Under the pieces are notes generated by a model. It worked only from the letters and a program-made list of their open reading frames with translations. It did no database searches and had not been told where the DNA came from. Below are positions 21,625 to 31,783 of a DNA stretch of 64,000 bases, in pieces; the first letter of the stretch is position 1, and every line of letters starts with the position of its first letter. Both the position numbers and the translations under genes were made by a program. Source of the DNA: Ensifer adhaerens (GTDB lineage Bacteria > Pseudomonadota > Alphaproteobacteria > Rhizobiales > Rhizobiaceae); assembly GCA_900215285.1 (NCBI GenBank), contig OCMG01000004.1:372001-436000 (forward strand). The letters run 5' to 3'.

Positions 21625-21676
21625 GGCGAGGACGACCTCGCCCCTTGTGGATCTTGATAATGCCGGGACGACCCGC
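21625..21676 (+). promoter_or_regulatory. Guanidine-II riboswitch (mini-ykkC) controlling sugE
   Basis: Two short hairpins each present an ACGA loop. The first is GGCGAGG-ACGA-CCTCGCC at 21625-21642 with a 7-bp perfect stem. The second is CGGG-ACGA-CCCG at 21664-21675 with a 4-bp stem. They are about 21 nt apart, and the second ends 17 nt before the sugE start codon. Two hairpins with ACGR loops before an SMR gene define the mini-ykkC class, which binds guanidinium in both loops and exposes the ribosome binding site. The match is by structure and context. Confidence 0.9.
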
Positions 21677-21692
21677 TGAAACGGTGTTCGTC

Positions 21693-22007
21693 ATGTCCTG
21701 GATCTTCCTTCTTCTCGCCGGCGGCCTTGAGGTCGTATGGGCCTTTTCCATGAAGCTCTCGCACGGCTTCACGCGGCTCACCCCCTCCATCATCACGATA
21801 ACAGCCATGGTCGGTTCCGTCGCGCTGCTGGCGCTGGCGATGCGCGAACTGCCGCTCGGAACCGCCTATATGATCTGGACGGGCATGGGCGCATTGGGTG
21901 CGTTTGTCGTCGGCGTCAGCTTTCTGGGCGAACCGGTTTCCCTGCAGCGCATGATCGCCGCAGCGCTGATCCTTTGCGGTCTCGTGACGATGAAACTGTC
22001 CTCGTAA
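21693..22007 (+). CDS. sugE: Guanidinium exporter, SMR family (SugE/Gdx)
   Basis: A 104-residue, four-helix small multidrug resistance protein. The sequence WIFLLLAGGLEVVWAFSMKL carries the essential glutamate in helix 1. FTRLTPS and GTAYMIWTGMGALGA match SugE/Gdx rather than EmrE. Gdx exchanges guanidinium for protons in the inner membrane as an antiparallel dimer. ATG 21693 fits the family N-terminus; an earlier in-frame ATG would put the riboswitch inside the coding region. The guanidine-II riboswitch upstream confirms the substrate class. Confidence 0.93.
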   Translation: MSWIFLLLAGGLEVVWAFSMKLSHGFTRLTPSIITITAMVGSVALLALAMRELPLGTAYMIWTGMGALGAFVVGVSFLGEPVSLQRMIAAALILCGLVTMKLSS

Positions 22008-22192
22008 AATCGCTGCAGCGCGGCTTTCCGCAGATTGGAAAGCTGCCGCCATGGGGCATGTTTCTGCTTTTCCCCGACCTGCCCAGCGGCTAATGTCACC
22101 CCACATTGCGCATTTTTTCACGTCTCGCACTAGCGCAATTAAATCGATTAGATTATATGTGCCTCGATCCATTCTCCCAAGGACAAAGCTTC

Positions 22193-23668
22193 ATGAGCAG
22201 CCAGATCATTCCCGTTGAGCCGTTCGATTATGTCGTCTTCGGCGGCACCGGCGACCTTGCAGAGCGCAAGCTTCTTCCCGCGCTATACCATCGGCAGATG
22301 GCGGGCCAGTTTTCCGAGCCAACCCGCATTATCGGCGCGTCGCGCACCGAAATGACGCATGACGAGTACCGGAAGTTTGCGACCGATGCACTGAAGGAAC
22401 ATCTGAAGGCCAGCGAACTGGACAAGGATCAACTGGAAAAATTCTGCTCCCGTCTGTTCTACGTCGCCGTGGACGCCAAGGCGGACAAGGGCTGGGACAA
22501 GCTGAAGTCCCTGCTGGACGAAGCCAAGGAGCGGGTTCGCGCCTTCTATCTCGCCGTCGGTCCGGCCCTGTTCGGCGATTTCTCGGAAAAGATCCGTGAC
22601 CACAAGCTGATCACCAAGCAGACGCGCATCGTCGTCGAAAAGCCGATCGGCCGCGACCTTGAGTCCGCGCTGCAGCTCAACGACACGATCGGCAAGGTGT
22701 TCAAGGAAGAGCAGATCTTCCGCATCGACCATTATCTCGGCAAGGAAACGGTGCAGAACCTGATGGCGCTGCGCTTTGCCAACGCGCTCTATGAGCCGCT
22801 GTGGAATGCCGAACATATCGACCATGTGCAGATCACAGTCGCCGAATCCGTCGGCCTCGAAAGCCGTGCGGGCTACTACGACAAGGCCGGCGCCCTGCGC
22901 GACATGGTGCAGAACCACATTTTGCAGCTTCTCTGCCTGGTCGCCATGGAACCTCCGTCGTCGATGGACCCGGAAGCCGTGCGCGACGAGAAGCTCAAGG
23001 TTCTGCGCTCGCTGAAACCGATCACCGCCGCCAACGTCGAAAAGACGACCGTCCGCGGCCAGTACAAGGCGGGCGCGTCGTCAAACGGTCCGGTGAAGGG
23101 CTATCTCGAGGAACTCGAAGGTGGCGTTTCCGACACGGAAACCTTCGTGGCGCTGAAGGCCGAGATCGGCAGCTGGCGCTGGGCGGGTGTGCCGTTCTAC
23201 CTGCGTACCGGCAAACGTCTCGTCACCCGCATGTCGGAAATCGTCATCACCTTCAAGCCTGTGCCCCACTCGATCTTCGATGACGCTGCAGGCCGCATTG
23301 TCGCCAACCAGCTCGTCATCCGCCTGCAGCCGGATGAAGGCGTGAAGCAGTGGCTGATGATCAAGGATCCGGGTCCGGGCGGCATGCGCCTGCGGCACGT
23401 TCCGCTGGACATGAGCTTCGCGCAGGCCTTCGAGGTTCGCAATCCGGATGCCTATGAGCGCCTGCTGCTCGACGTCATCCGCAACAACCAGACGCTGTTC
23501 ATGCGCCGCGACGAGGTCGAGGCAGCATGGCGCTGGGTCGACCCGATCCTGAAGGCCTGGGACGAAACAGGACAGAAGTGCCAGAGCTACACGGCCGGCA
23601 CCTGGGGTCCAAGCCAGGCGATTGCGCTCATCGAACGCGACGGCCGCACCTGGCACGAGGGAGAATAA
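22193..23668 (+). CDS. zwf: Glucose-6-phosphate 1-dehydrogenase
   Basis: A 491-residue enzyme that oxidises glucose 6-phosphate to 6-phosphogluconolactone with NADP+. The nucleotide-binding motif GGTGDLAERK is at 17-26 and the active-site motif RIDHYLGKE at 177-185. ATG 22193 follows AAGGACAAAGCTTC. It is first in the zwf-pgl-edd operon feeding the Entner-Doudoroff pathway, the main glucose route in rhizobia. The 185-bp upstream region includes an AATCGATT palindrome near the expected promoter. Confidence 0.97.
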   Translation: MSSQIIPVEPFDYVVFGGTGDLAERKLLPALYHRQMAGQFSEPTRIIGASRTEMTHDEYRKFATDALKEHLKASELDKDQLEKFCSRLFYVAVDAKADKGWDKLKSLLDEAKERVRAFYLAVGPALFGDFSEKIRDHKLITKQTRIVVEKPIGRDLESALQLNDTIGKVFKEEQIFRIDHYLGKETVQNLMALRFANALYEPLWNAEHIDHVQITVAESVGLESRAGYYDKAGALRDMVQNHILQLLCLVAMEPPSSMDPEAVRDEKLKVLRSLKPITAANVEKTTVRGQYKAGASSNGPVKGYLEELEGGVSDTETFVALKAEIGSWRWAGVPFYLRTGKRLVTRMSEIVITFKPVPHSIFDDAAGRIVANQLVIRLQPDEGVKQWLMIKDPGPGGMRLRHVPLDMSFAQAFEVRNPDAYERLLLDVIRNNQTLFMRRDEVEAAWRWVDPILKAWDETGQKCQSYTAGTWGPSQAIALIERDGRTWHEGE

Positions 23669-23671
23669 GCC

Positions 23672-24370
23672 ATGGCGTTCAGCCGCAAGGATTTCGAAAA
23701 CGGCGCGGCTCTGGCGGAAGGGCTGGCGGCACGCGTCGCCACCGCTCTTTCGGATGCGATTGCGACACGCGGCACGGCGAGTATCGCCGTTTCCGGCGGC
23801 TCGACGCCAAAGGCCTTCTTCAAGGTTCTCTCGGACAAGGACATCGCCTGGAACAAGGTGACGATCACGCTGGTCGACGAGCGCTTCGTGCCGGCCGACA
23901 ATCCGCGCTCGAACCACAAGCTGGCAAACGAGTTCCTGTTGATCGGCAAGGCAGCGGCGGCACAGTTCGTGCCGCTCTACCACGCGGCCGAGACAGCTGA
24001 GGCAGCAGCCCAGGATGCGACGCGGGCGACGGCAAGCTTCTCCGATCCGTTCGATGTCGCGATCCTCGGCATGGGCAATGACGGGCACACCGCCTCGTTC
24101 TTCCCCGACGGTAACCACCTTGCGGACGCGCTGGATGCCAATCGTCCGCGCGGCATCCTGACGATGGAAGCGGATGGCGCAGGCGAACCACGCCTGACCT
24201 TCTCCTTCTCCGCGCTTCAGGATGCACGGCTTCTGGCACTGCATATCGAAGGCGCCGAGAAGGCCTCCGTTCTGGAAAAGGCATTGAGCGGTCTGGACGA
24301 GGCCGAGATGCCGATCCGTGCGGTACTGAACCGCGCTGCATCCCCGGTCGAGATTTACTGGGCGCCCTGA
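23672..24370 (+). CDS. pgl: 6-phosphogluconolactonase
   Basis: A 232-residue DevB/Pgl-type lactonase that hydrolyses 6-phosphogluconolactone. The motifs [22 protein letters not shown] and [15 protein letters not shown] are the sugar-phosphate-isomerase-like phosphate and catalytic loops. It begins 3 bp after the zwf stop and shares its transcript. The length is normal for the family. Confidence 0.96.
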   Translation: MAFSRKDFENGAALAEGLAARVATALSDAIATRGTASIAVSGGSTPKAFFKVLSDKDIAWNKVTITLVDERFVPADNPRSNHKLANEFLLIGKAAAAQFVPLYHAAETAEAAAQDATRATASFSDPFDVAILGMGNDGHTASFFPDGNHLADALDANRPRGILTMEADGAGEPRLTFSFSALQDARLLALHIEGAEKASVLEKALSGLDEAEMPIRAVLNRAASPVEIYWAP

Positions 24371-24420
24371 CCTCCCGAGAGAGCGCCCATCAACCCGTAA
24401 AGACGAAAGGCAGGAAGCCC

Positions 24421-26241
24421 ATGTCTGCGAACAGCAAGATTTCCGCCATCACGCAACGCATTGTCGAGCGGTCGAAGCCGACGCGCGGGCTTTATCTGGA
24501 GCGCATCTCGGCGGCCGCGCAGAAGGGCGTGCACCGCTCGGTTCTCGGCTGCGCCAATCTTGCGCATGGCTTTGCCGTCTGTTCCCCCTCGGAGAAGGCG
24601 GCGCTTGCGGGTGACGTCGTGCCGAACCTCGGCATCATCACCGCCTATAACGACATGCTCTCGGCCCACCAGCCCTTCGAGACCTATCCGGCGCTGATCC
24701 GCGAAGCGGCGCGCGAAGCCGGCGGCGTGGCGCAGGTGGCCGGTGGCGTGCCGGCGATGTGCGATGGCGTCACGCAGGGCCAGCCGGGCATGGAGCTTTC
24801 ACTGTTCTCGCGCGACCTGATCGCAATGGCCGCTGGCGTCGGCCTTTCGCACAACATGTTCGATGCGGTCGTCTATCTCGGCGTCTGCGACAAGATCGTG
24901 CCCGGCCTTGCCATGGCCGCGCTGACCTTCGGCCATCTGCCGGCGATCTTCGTGCCGGCCGGGCCGATGACCTCGGGTCTTCCGAATGACGAAAAGTCCC
25001 GCGTGCGCCAGCTTTATGCGGAAGGCAAGGTCGGCCGCGAGGAACTGCTGGAAGCGGAATCCAAGTCCTATCACGGTCCCGGCACCTGCACCTTCTACGG
25101 CACGGCCAATTCCAACCAGATGCTGATGGAAATCATGGGCTTCCACATGCCCGGCGCCTCCTTCATCAATCCGGGCACGCCGCTGCGCGATGCGCTGACC
25201 AAGGAAGCCGCCAAGCGCGCGCTGGCGATCACCGCGCAGGGCAACGAATTTACGCCCGCCGGGGAGATGATCGACGAACGCTCCATCGTCAATGGCGTGG
25301 TCGGCCTGCACGCCACGGGCGGTTCGACCAACCACACGCTGCACCTTCTGGCGATTGCCAAGGCGGCCGGCATCCAGCTGACCTGGGAAGACATTTCAGA
25401 CCTGTCAGACGTCGTGCCGCTGCTCGCCCGCGTCTATCCGAACGGGCTTGCCGACGTGAACCATTTCCACGCCGCTGGCGGTATGGGCTTCCTGATCAAG
25501 GAACTCCTCAAGGACGGCATGCTGCACGACGACGTGCGCACCGTTTTCGGTCACGGCCTCGAGGCGTACACGATCGATCCGCGCCTCGGCGAGGATGGCA
25601 CGGTCGTGCGTGACAAGGCCCCCGATGTCAGCCACGATCCGAAGGTTCTCACCACGATCGACAAGCCGTTCCAGGCGAATGGCGGGCTGAAAATGCTGAC
25701 CGGCAATCTCGGCAAGGCGGTCATCAAGATCTCCGCTGTCAAGCCTGAGCGCCATGTCATCGAGGCACCCGCCATCGTCTTCAACGATCAGGCCGAACTG
25801 CAGCAGGCGTTCAAGGACGGCAAGCTGGAGCGCGACTTCGTCGCCGTCGTCCGCTTCCAGGGTCCGAAGGCCAACGGCATGCCGGAACTGCACAAGCTGA
25901 CGCCGCCACTCGGCGTTCTGCAGGATCGCGGCTTCAAGGTCGCGCTCGTCACCGACGGCCGCATGTCTGGCGCGTCCGGCAAGGTGCCGGCGGCCATCCA
26001 CATGACGCCCGAAGCGGTCAGCGGCGGAGCAATTGCGAAGGTGCGCGACGGTGACATGATCCGGCTCGATGCCGTCAACGGCACGGTCGAGGTTCTGGTG
26101 GATGCTGCGGAATTCGATGCCCGTCCGGTGGCTACGGCCGATCTCTCCGCCAACGAATACGGAATGGGCCGCGAGCTTTTCGCACCCTTCCGCGCGATGG
26201 TGGGTGCCGCCGATCAGGGCGCGAGCGTCGTCTTCAACTGA
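24421..26241 (+). CDS. edd: 6-phosphogluconate dehydratase
   Basis: A 606-residue IlvD/Edd-family Fe-S dehydratase making KDPG from 6-phosphogluconate. The cluster-binding cysteines lie in motifs such as [20 protein letters not shown] and [12 protein letters not shown], and [15 protein letters not shown] marks the C-terminal domain. Length equals the enterobacterial enzyme. It is the third gene of the zwf operon, 50 bp after pgl. KDPG aldolase (eda) is not in the window. Confidence 0.97.
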   Translation: MSANSKISAITQRIVERSKPTRGLYLERISAAAQKGVHRSVLGCANLAHGFAVCSPSEKAALAGDVVPNLGIITAYNDMLSAHQPFETYPALIREAAREAGGVAQVAGGVPAMCDGVTQGQPGMELSLFSRDLIAMAAGVGLSHNMFDAVVYLGVCDKIVPGLAMAALTFGHLPAIFVPAGPMTSGLPNDEKSRVRQLYAEGKVGREELLEAESKSYHGPGTCTFYGTANSNQMLMEIMGFHMPGASFINPGTPLRDALTKEAAKRALAITAQGNEFTPAGEMIDERSIVNGVVGLHATGGSTNHTLHLLAIAKAAGIQLTWEDISDLSDVVPLLARVYPNGLADVNHFHAAGGMGFLIKELLKDGMLHDDVRTVFGHGLEAYTIDPRLGEDGTVVRDKAPDVSHDPKVLTTIDKPFQANGGLKMLTGNLGKAVIKISAVKPERHVIEAPAIVFNDQAELQQAFKDGKLERDFVAVVRFQGPKANGMPELHKLTPPLGVLQDRGFKVALVTDGRMSGASGKVPAAIHMTPEAVSGGAIAKVRDGDMIRLDAVNGTVEVLVDAAEFDARPVATADLSANEYGMGRELFAPFRAMVGAADQGASVVFN

Positions 26242-26405
26242 GCCCTCCATGTGCCGGGGCGGCTTGCGCTGCCCCGGGCGCCAGACGCGTCACAATGGTG
26301 TAGCATGCCCTTGTTAGGCACAGGCATCCCGCCTGCTTGTTCTGACGCAATTCTTATCGGAAAGTGACTTCACGTCCCGGAATTGCCCACAAAGGAATTG
26401 CCACC

Positions 26406-27761
26406 ATGTTGCTGAACCGTCGCATCGTCTTGGGGATGATTTCCTCGACCGCCCTCCTTCCCTTCGTGAGCCTGCCGGTTGCCGCTGCCGAACAGGGCGT
26501 CGATTTCATCATCCTGTCGGATCTGCACTCCGCCTATGAGCGCATGGCGCAGCTTCTGCTGGCGATCCAGTCGCGCGTGTCCTCCGCCAAGCGGCCGCAG
26601 GTCATCCTGTTCAACGGCGATCTTTTCGAGTCCGGCAATGTGGTTGCGACACGTTCCGCCGGCGAGGCCGACTGGGCATTTCTTGGCGCGCTCACCAAGC
26701 TGGCCCCGACGGTGTTCAATATCGGCAATCACGAGTCCGATCTGGATAACGATCTCGCGCATTTCGTCGAACGCGCCAAGGGTCTCGGCGTGACCGTTCT
26801 CAGCAACATCATCGACAAGCGCACCGGCAAGTCCTACACGGAAGCCTCCGCGACGCTGAAGGCTGGCGACACCACGCTCAATATCGCCGCCCTCGGCGTT
26901 AACGCACTCGGCACCTATCCGAAGGCGACACGCGAGATGCTGACGATCCCGCAGCCGGTCGAATGGGCGAAGGCCAATCTGCCGGCCATGCTGAAGAAGG
27001 ACGGCATCAACATCGTCATGAGCCATGCCGGCGTCGTGCCGGACCGCGACATCCTGCCGATCCTGCCGGACGGCACGCTGATGATCGGTGGACACGACCA
27101 TCTGACGCTGATCCATGAGACTGGCAAGACGCGCTATCTGCACACCGGCTCCTGGGGTTCGCTGCTGACGGTTGCCTCGGTCGCGGCACCCGGCGAAGCA
27201 GCCACAATCGAGCGGGTTGTCATCGACCGCGACGGGCCGGCGGCCGAAGATCTGAAGGGCGTGATCGCCAAGGTCCTTGCTGCCAATCTCAAGGACGAGG
27301 ACAAGGCTGTTGTTGCCAAGACCGCCAAGGCTGAGACGCTGGGCGAAACCGCACGCTTCACGGCCTCGGCGATTGCCGCCAAGGTCGGTGCGGATGTTGG
27401 TTTCATCGGCCACACCTCGTTTGGCACCGGCCTGCCGAAGGGGGACGTGACCCGCTTCGACTACAATGCCGCCGTCCGCTTCGAAGGCAAGATCATGAAG
27501 GCGGAAGTGGATGCGGCAACGCTTGCCGAAATCCTCAAGCGCTGCAACCAGGATGGCGATGTGCCGCTGTCGGCCCGTACCGGCGACTTCCTCTATGCCG
27601 TACCGGGCGTGGCCGGGAATAAGAAGACCTACACGATTGCCTGCAACGACTGGTCGGCGATCAACCGCAAGGCTTATTTCGGCCGCGAGGACATCGCGTT
27701 CACCGAAGTGCCGGATCTGAAGCTGAAGACGCTGGTCGTCGAAGCGCTGGCGAAAGCCTGA
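26406..27761 (+). CDS. Secreted metallophosphatase, 5'-nucleotidase-like
   Basis: A 451-residue exported protein with a signal peptide over about residues 1-27 (cleavage near VAAAEQG). The calcineurin-like metal motifs are in order: SDLHS, NGDLFES, GNHESD, SHAGV and GGHDHL. A C-terminal region of about 170 residues resembles the 5'-nucleotidase substrate domain but is short. It probably releases phosphate from nucleotides or other esters in the periplasm. AAAGGAATTGCCACC precedes ATG 26406. It has its own 164-bp upstream region after edd, so it is probably separately transcribed. The exact substrate is unknown. Confidence 0.82.
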   Translation: MLLNRRIVLGMISSTALLPFVSLPVAAAEQGVDFIILSDLHSAYERMAQLLLAIQSRVSSAKRPQVILFNGDLFESGNVVATRSAGEADWAFLGALTKLAPTVFNIGNHESDLDNDLAHFVERAKGLGVTVLSNIIDKRTGKSYTEASATLKAGDTTLNIAALGVNALGTYPKATREMLTIPQPVEWAKANLPAMLKKDGINIVMSHAGVVPDRDILPILPDGTLMIGGHDHLTLIHETGKTRYLHTGSWGSLLTVASVAAPGEAATIERVVIDRDGPAAEDLKGVIAKVLAANLKDEDKAVVAKTAKAETLGETARFTASAIAAKVGADVGFIGHTSFGTGLPKGDVTRFDYNAAVRFEGKIMKAEVDAATLAEILKRCNQDGDVPLSARTGDFLYAVPGVAGNKKTYTIACNDWSAINRKAYFGREDIAFTEVPDLKLKTLVVEALAKA

Positions 27762-27771
27762 CGCGTTCGCC

Positions 27772-28257
27772 ATGACGGTCCGCGCGGCAAACGAGGCTGA
27801 CATCCCCGCCATCATCGAAATCGAGCGCACGCCCGGTTTCGAACAGTTCTTCGGCTGGTTTTCGGAGGATGAGCATCGCGCGCATCTGTCCGATCCGGAC
27901 TGCCGGGTGCTGGTTCTGGAGGAGGATGGCAGCGTCGAAGGCTTTGCCATCCTGCGCGGGTTTGTGAGTGGCGAAGGCAGCATTCGCCTGAACCGGCTTG
28001 CCGCGCGCACGCCGGGTAGAGGTGCGGGACAGCGGCTCCTCGACCACGCCAAGGCCCTCGCCTTCGCCGAGCCCTCCACCCGACGCTTCTGGCTACGCGT
28101 GGCGGAAACCAACAGCCGCGCGCGGCATGTCTATGAACGCAACGGCTTTGTACTCGAAAACCGACTGCCTGCGGGCGGAAAGTCGATCTCAGGTCAGCCG
28201 GTCGATATTGCGCTTTACGGGCTTTTGCGTGAGGATTGGCAGCTCGAATTCGCGTGA
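27772..28257 (+). CDS. GNAT-family N-acetyltransferase (first of tandem pair)
   Basis: A 161-residue acetyltransferase. The start TVRAANEADIPAIIEIERTP is the usual RimI-like beginning, LAARTPGRGAGQRLLDHA is the acetyl-CoA pyrophosphate loop, and NSRARHVYERNGF is the C-terminal GNAT motif. It lies 10 bp after the phosphatase gene and 9 bp before a paralogue. The acceptor is unknown. Confidence 0.85.
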   Translation: MTVRAANEADIPAIIEIERTPGFEQFFGWFSEDEHRAHLSDPDCRVLVLEEDGSVEGFAILRGFVSGEGSIRLNRLAARTPGRGAGQRLLDHAKALAFAEPSTRRFWLRVAETNSRARHVYERNGFVLENRLPAGGKSISGQPVDIALYGLLREDWQLEFA

Positions 28258-28266
28258 GACTGCCAC

Positions 28267-28863
28267 ATGCTGATACGCCCGGCCACCGAGGCTGATATTC
28301 CCGTCATCATGGAGATAGAGCGAACGCCCGGCTTCGAAGCTTATGTGGGTCGCTCCGAACGAGCCCAGCACGAGACGCTGATGGCGGCTGCGGATTGCCG
28401 CTATATCATACTGGAGGATGAGACCGGTCCTGCCGGCTTCGCGATTCTCCAGGGCGCAGGCGCGGCAAACGGCATCGTCTATCTCAAGCGTATCGCCATT
28501 CGTTCTCCGGGTAATGGTATGGGCAAGCGGTTCCTGTCGGAACTGATCCGGCTGTCCTTCGAGGACTACGGTGCGGAGAAATTCTGGCTGGACGCGTTCG
28601 AGACCAATCGCCGGGCGCGGCATGTCTATGCATCTTGCGGCTTGCAGCATGACGGCGTGCTGCGGGAGCATTATCCATTGGCGGACGGGACGCGGGCGAC
28701 GCTGGTGGTGATGTCGGTGTTGAAGCGGGAATGGCTGGATGCCGAGGCGCGGCGGCAGTCACGACTGGTCGCGGAAGCGGATGCTCAAGACTCAGAAACG
28801 GCTGATTTTATGGACGCGGCATTCGCAGATATCGCGCGGAGACCTTTGGGCAAGGACGTCTGA
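28267..28863 (+). CDS. GNAT-family N-acetyltransferase (second of tandem pair)
   Basis: A 198-residue paralogue of the preceding protein; both begin with nearly the same pattern (RPATEADIPVIMEIERTPGF). The acetyl-CoA loop is RSPGNGMGKRFL and the C-terminal motif NRRARHVYASCG. It carries about 35 extra C-terminal residues (DAQDSETADFMDAAFADIAR) absent from the first copy. The pair looks like a local duplication that diverged. Substrate unknown. Confidence 0.83.
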   Translation: MLIRPATEADIPVIMEIERTPGFEAYVGRSERAQHETLMAAADCRYIILEDETGPAGFAILQGAGAANGIVYLKRIAIRSPGNGMGKRFLSELIRLSFEDYGAEKFWLDAFETNRRARHVYASCGLQHDGVLREHYPLADGTRATLVVMSVLKREWLDAEARRQSRLVAEADAQDSETADFMDAAFADIARRPLGKDV

Positions 28864-28879
28864 GACCTCCCCTGTCTTC

Positions 28880-28976
28880 ATCCTCGGCCCTGTCCCGAGG
28901 ATCTGACCACGTCTCCTAATCCATTGACGGAACGGATCAATCTTCCGTAGCAGATGCTCGGCACGATGCCGAGCAT
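28880..28976. repeat. Two-hairpin palindromic intergenic element (RIME-like)
   Basis: The first stem is ATCCTCGG / CCGAGGAT (28880-28902). The second is a 10-bp perfect stem ATGCTCGGCA / TGCCGAGCAT with a 3-base loop (28954-28976). The wording TCATCCTCGG...GTCCCGAGGATCTGA resembles palindromic repeats scattered between genes in rhizobia (RIME-type). It separates the convergent GNAT and aglK genes and could act as a bidirectional terminator. Confidence 0.6.
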
Positions 28977-28992
28977 GACGGCCGCGGGGGCA

Positions 28993-30081
<1,089 letters not shown>

Positions 30082-30100
30082 GCCCTGTCCTCCCTCTCTC

Positions 30101-31750
30101 TTATTCCACGCGGGCGAAGAATGCGCCCCAGGCCGGAAGCACGATCTGCTCGCCCGCCATGCTCGCCTCGAACCCATGACCCGTCAGAACGTCCAGCACA
30201 CCCGCAGGCTTTGCTACCGTTTCGGGGCCCGACGACATATTGAAATAGCAGACGATGGTTTCGTTGCCGAACTTGCGCTCGAAACCGAGAACCGGACCGT
30301 CATCCAGCACGAAGGCGATCTCGCCCTTGGCAAAGGCCGGGTGTTCCTTGCGGAAGGCAAGGAAGCGGGCATATTGCTTCATCAGCGAAGCCTCGTCGCC
30401 TGCCTCCGCAGCGACGGAGAGCGGCAAGTGTTCCGGCGGCACCGGCAGCCAGGGCTTGGCGGTCGAGAAGCCGCCGAACTGAGAGCCGTCCCAGACCATG
30501 GGCGTGCGGCACCCATCGCGACCCTTGAATTCCGGCCAGAACTGGATGCCGTAAGGGTCCTGCAGGTCTGCGAATTGCAGGTCTGCTTCCGGCAGGCCCA
30601 GTTCTTCGCCCTGATAGATGCAGGCCGAGCCGCGCAGCGTCAGCAGGAGCGCGTTCAGCATCTTGGCGTAGCCGTGCTTGTCGGAAATGCCCTCGCCCCA
30701 GCGCGTGATGTGACGCACGACGTCGTGGTTCGAGAAGGCCCAGCAGGCCCAACCCTCTGGGGCGGCAGTCTCAAAAGCGCGCTGCACGTCGGCCACGAAT
30801 TTCGGGCTCAGCTTTTCCGGCGCCAGGAATTCGAAGGCGTAGCACATCTGCATCTTGTCGCCGCCAGACGTGTATTCGCCGGCAATCTCGAGGCCGCGCT
30901 GGCTGTCGCCGACTTCGCCGACGGCGGCGATGTCCTGATATTCGTTCATGACGGCGCGGAGCCGCTTAAGGAATTCCAGGTTCTCCGGACGGTTCTTGTC
31001 GTAGAGATGTTCCTGATGGTTATAGGGGTTCACGGCCGGCGCCGTATTGGCATTGCGCCGCTCGGGCGGCAGGCCCGGATTGCTGCGCAACTGCTTGTCG
31101 TGAAAATAGAAGTTGATCGTGTCGAGACGGAAACCGTCAACGCCTCGTTCCAACCAGAAGCGGGCGACGTCGAGAAGCGCGTCCTGCACATCCGGATTGT
31201 GGAAGTTCAAGTCCGGCTGCGTGGTCAGGAAGTTGTGCAGAAAATACTGGCAGCGGCCCGGGTCCCAAGCCCAGGCGGAACCGCCGAAGATCGAGAGCCA
31301 GTTGTTGGGCGGCGTGCCGTCATCCTTGGGATCGACCCAGACATACCAGTCGGCCTTTTCATTATCCTTGCTCGCGGAGCTTTCGATGAACCAGGGATGC
31401 TGGTCGGACGTGTGCGAGATGACGAGGTCGATCATCACCCGCAGCTTGAGGCGATGGGCCTCGGCGATCATCGAGTCGAAGTCGGCAATGGTGCCGAAGA
31501 TCGGGTCGATATCGGTATAGTTCGACACATCGTAGCCGAAGTCCTTCATCGGCGACTTGAAGAAGGGCGAAATCCAGATCGCGTCCGCGCCAAGCTCGGC
31601 AATATGCGACAGGCGGCCGGTGATGCCCTTCAGGTCGCCCACGCCATCTCCGTTACTGTCCTGATAGGAACGCGGGTAGATCTGATAGATCACCGCGCCG
31701 CGCCACCAGTCTGCGTCGGGAAGGAGATTGCCTCTGAGTGTCTGGTTCAT
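30101..31750 (-). CDS. aglA: Alpha-glucosidase AglA (GH13)
   Basis: A 549-residue cytoplasmic glycoside hydrolase without a signal peptide. The GH13 regions are present: nucleophile Asp210 in GFRLDT, acid/base Glu279 in VGEVGD, and transition-state Asp343 in SNHDVV. The N-terminal YQIYPRSYQDSNGDGVGDL is typical of oligo-1,6-/alpha-glucosidases. It hydrolyses imported sucrose, maltose or trehalose inside the cell. It lies between the permease and ATPase genes of the same operon. Confidence 0.95.
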   Translation of the reverse strand: MNQTLRGNLLPDADWWRGAVIYQIYPRSYQDSNGDGVGDLKGITGRLSHIAELGADAIWISPFFKSPMKDFGYDVSNYTDIDPIFGTIADFDSMIAEAHRLKLRVMIDLVISHTSDQHPWFIESSASKDNEKADWYVWVDPKDDGTPPNNWLSIFGGSAWAWDPGRCQYFLHNFLTTQPDLNFHNPDVQDALLDVARFWLERGVDGFRLDTINFYFHDKQLRSNPGLPPERRNANTAPAVNPYNHQEHLYDKNRPENLEFLKRLRAVMNEYQDIAAVGEVGDSQRGLEIAGEYTSGGDKMQMCYAFEFLAPEKLSPKFVADVQRAFETAAPEGWACWAFSNHDVVRHITRWGEGISDKHGYAKMLNALLLTLRGSACIYQGEELGLPEADLQFADLQDPYGIQFWPEFKGRDGCRTPMVWDGSQFGGFSTAKPWLPVPPEHLPLSVAAEAGDEASLMKQYARFLAFRKEHPAFAKGEIAFVLDDGPVLGFERKFGNETIVCYFNMSSGPETVAKPAGVLDVLTGHGFEASMAGEQIVLPAWGAFFARVE

Positions 31751-31783
31751 GAAGTCGATTCCAATTTCAGTCGATTAACTATC

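Noticed and set aside
21609..21692. An N-terminal extension of sugE beginning at an upstream ATG
   Set aside because: It would translate through both riboswitch hairpins and adds residues that SugE proteins lack.
22020..22046. Hairpin GCGGCTTTCC / GGAAAGCTGC after sugE
   Set aside because: The stem is good but has no T-run, so it cannot be called a terminator with confidence. It may still protect the sugE mRNA end.
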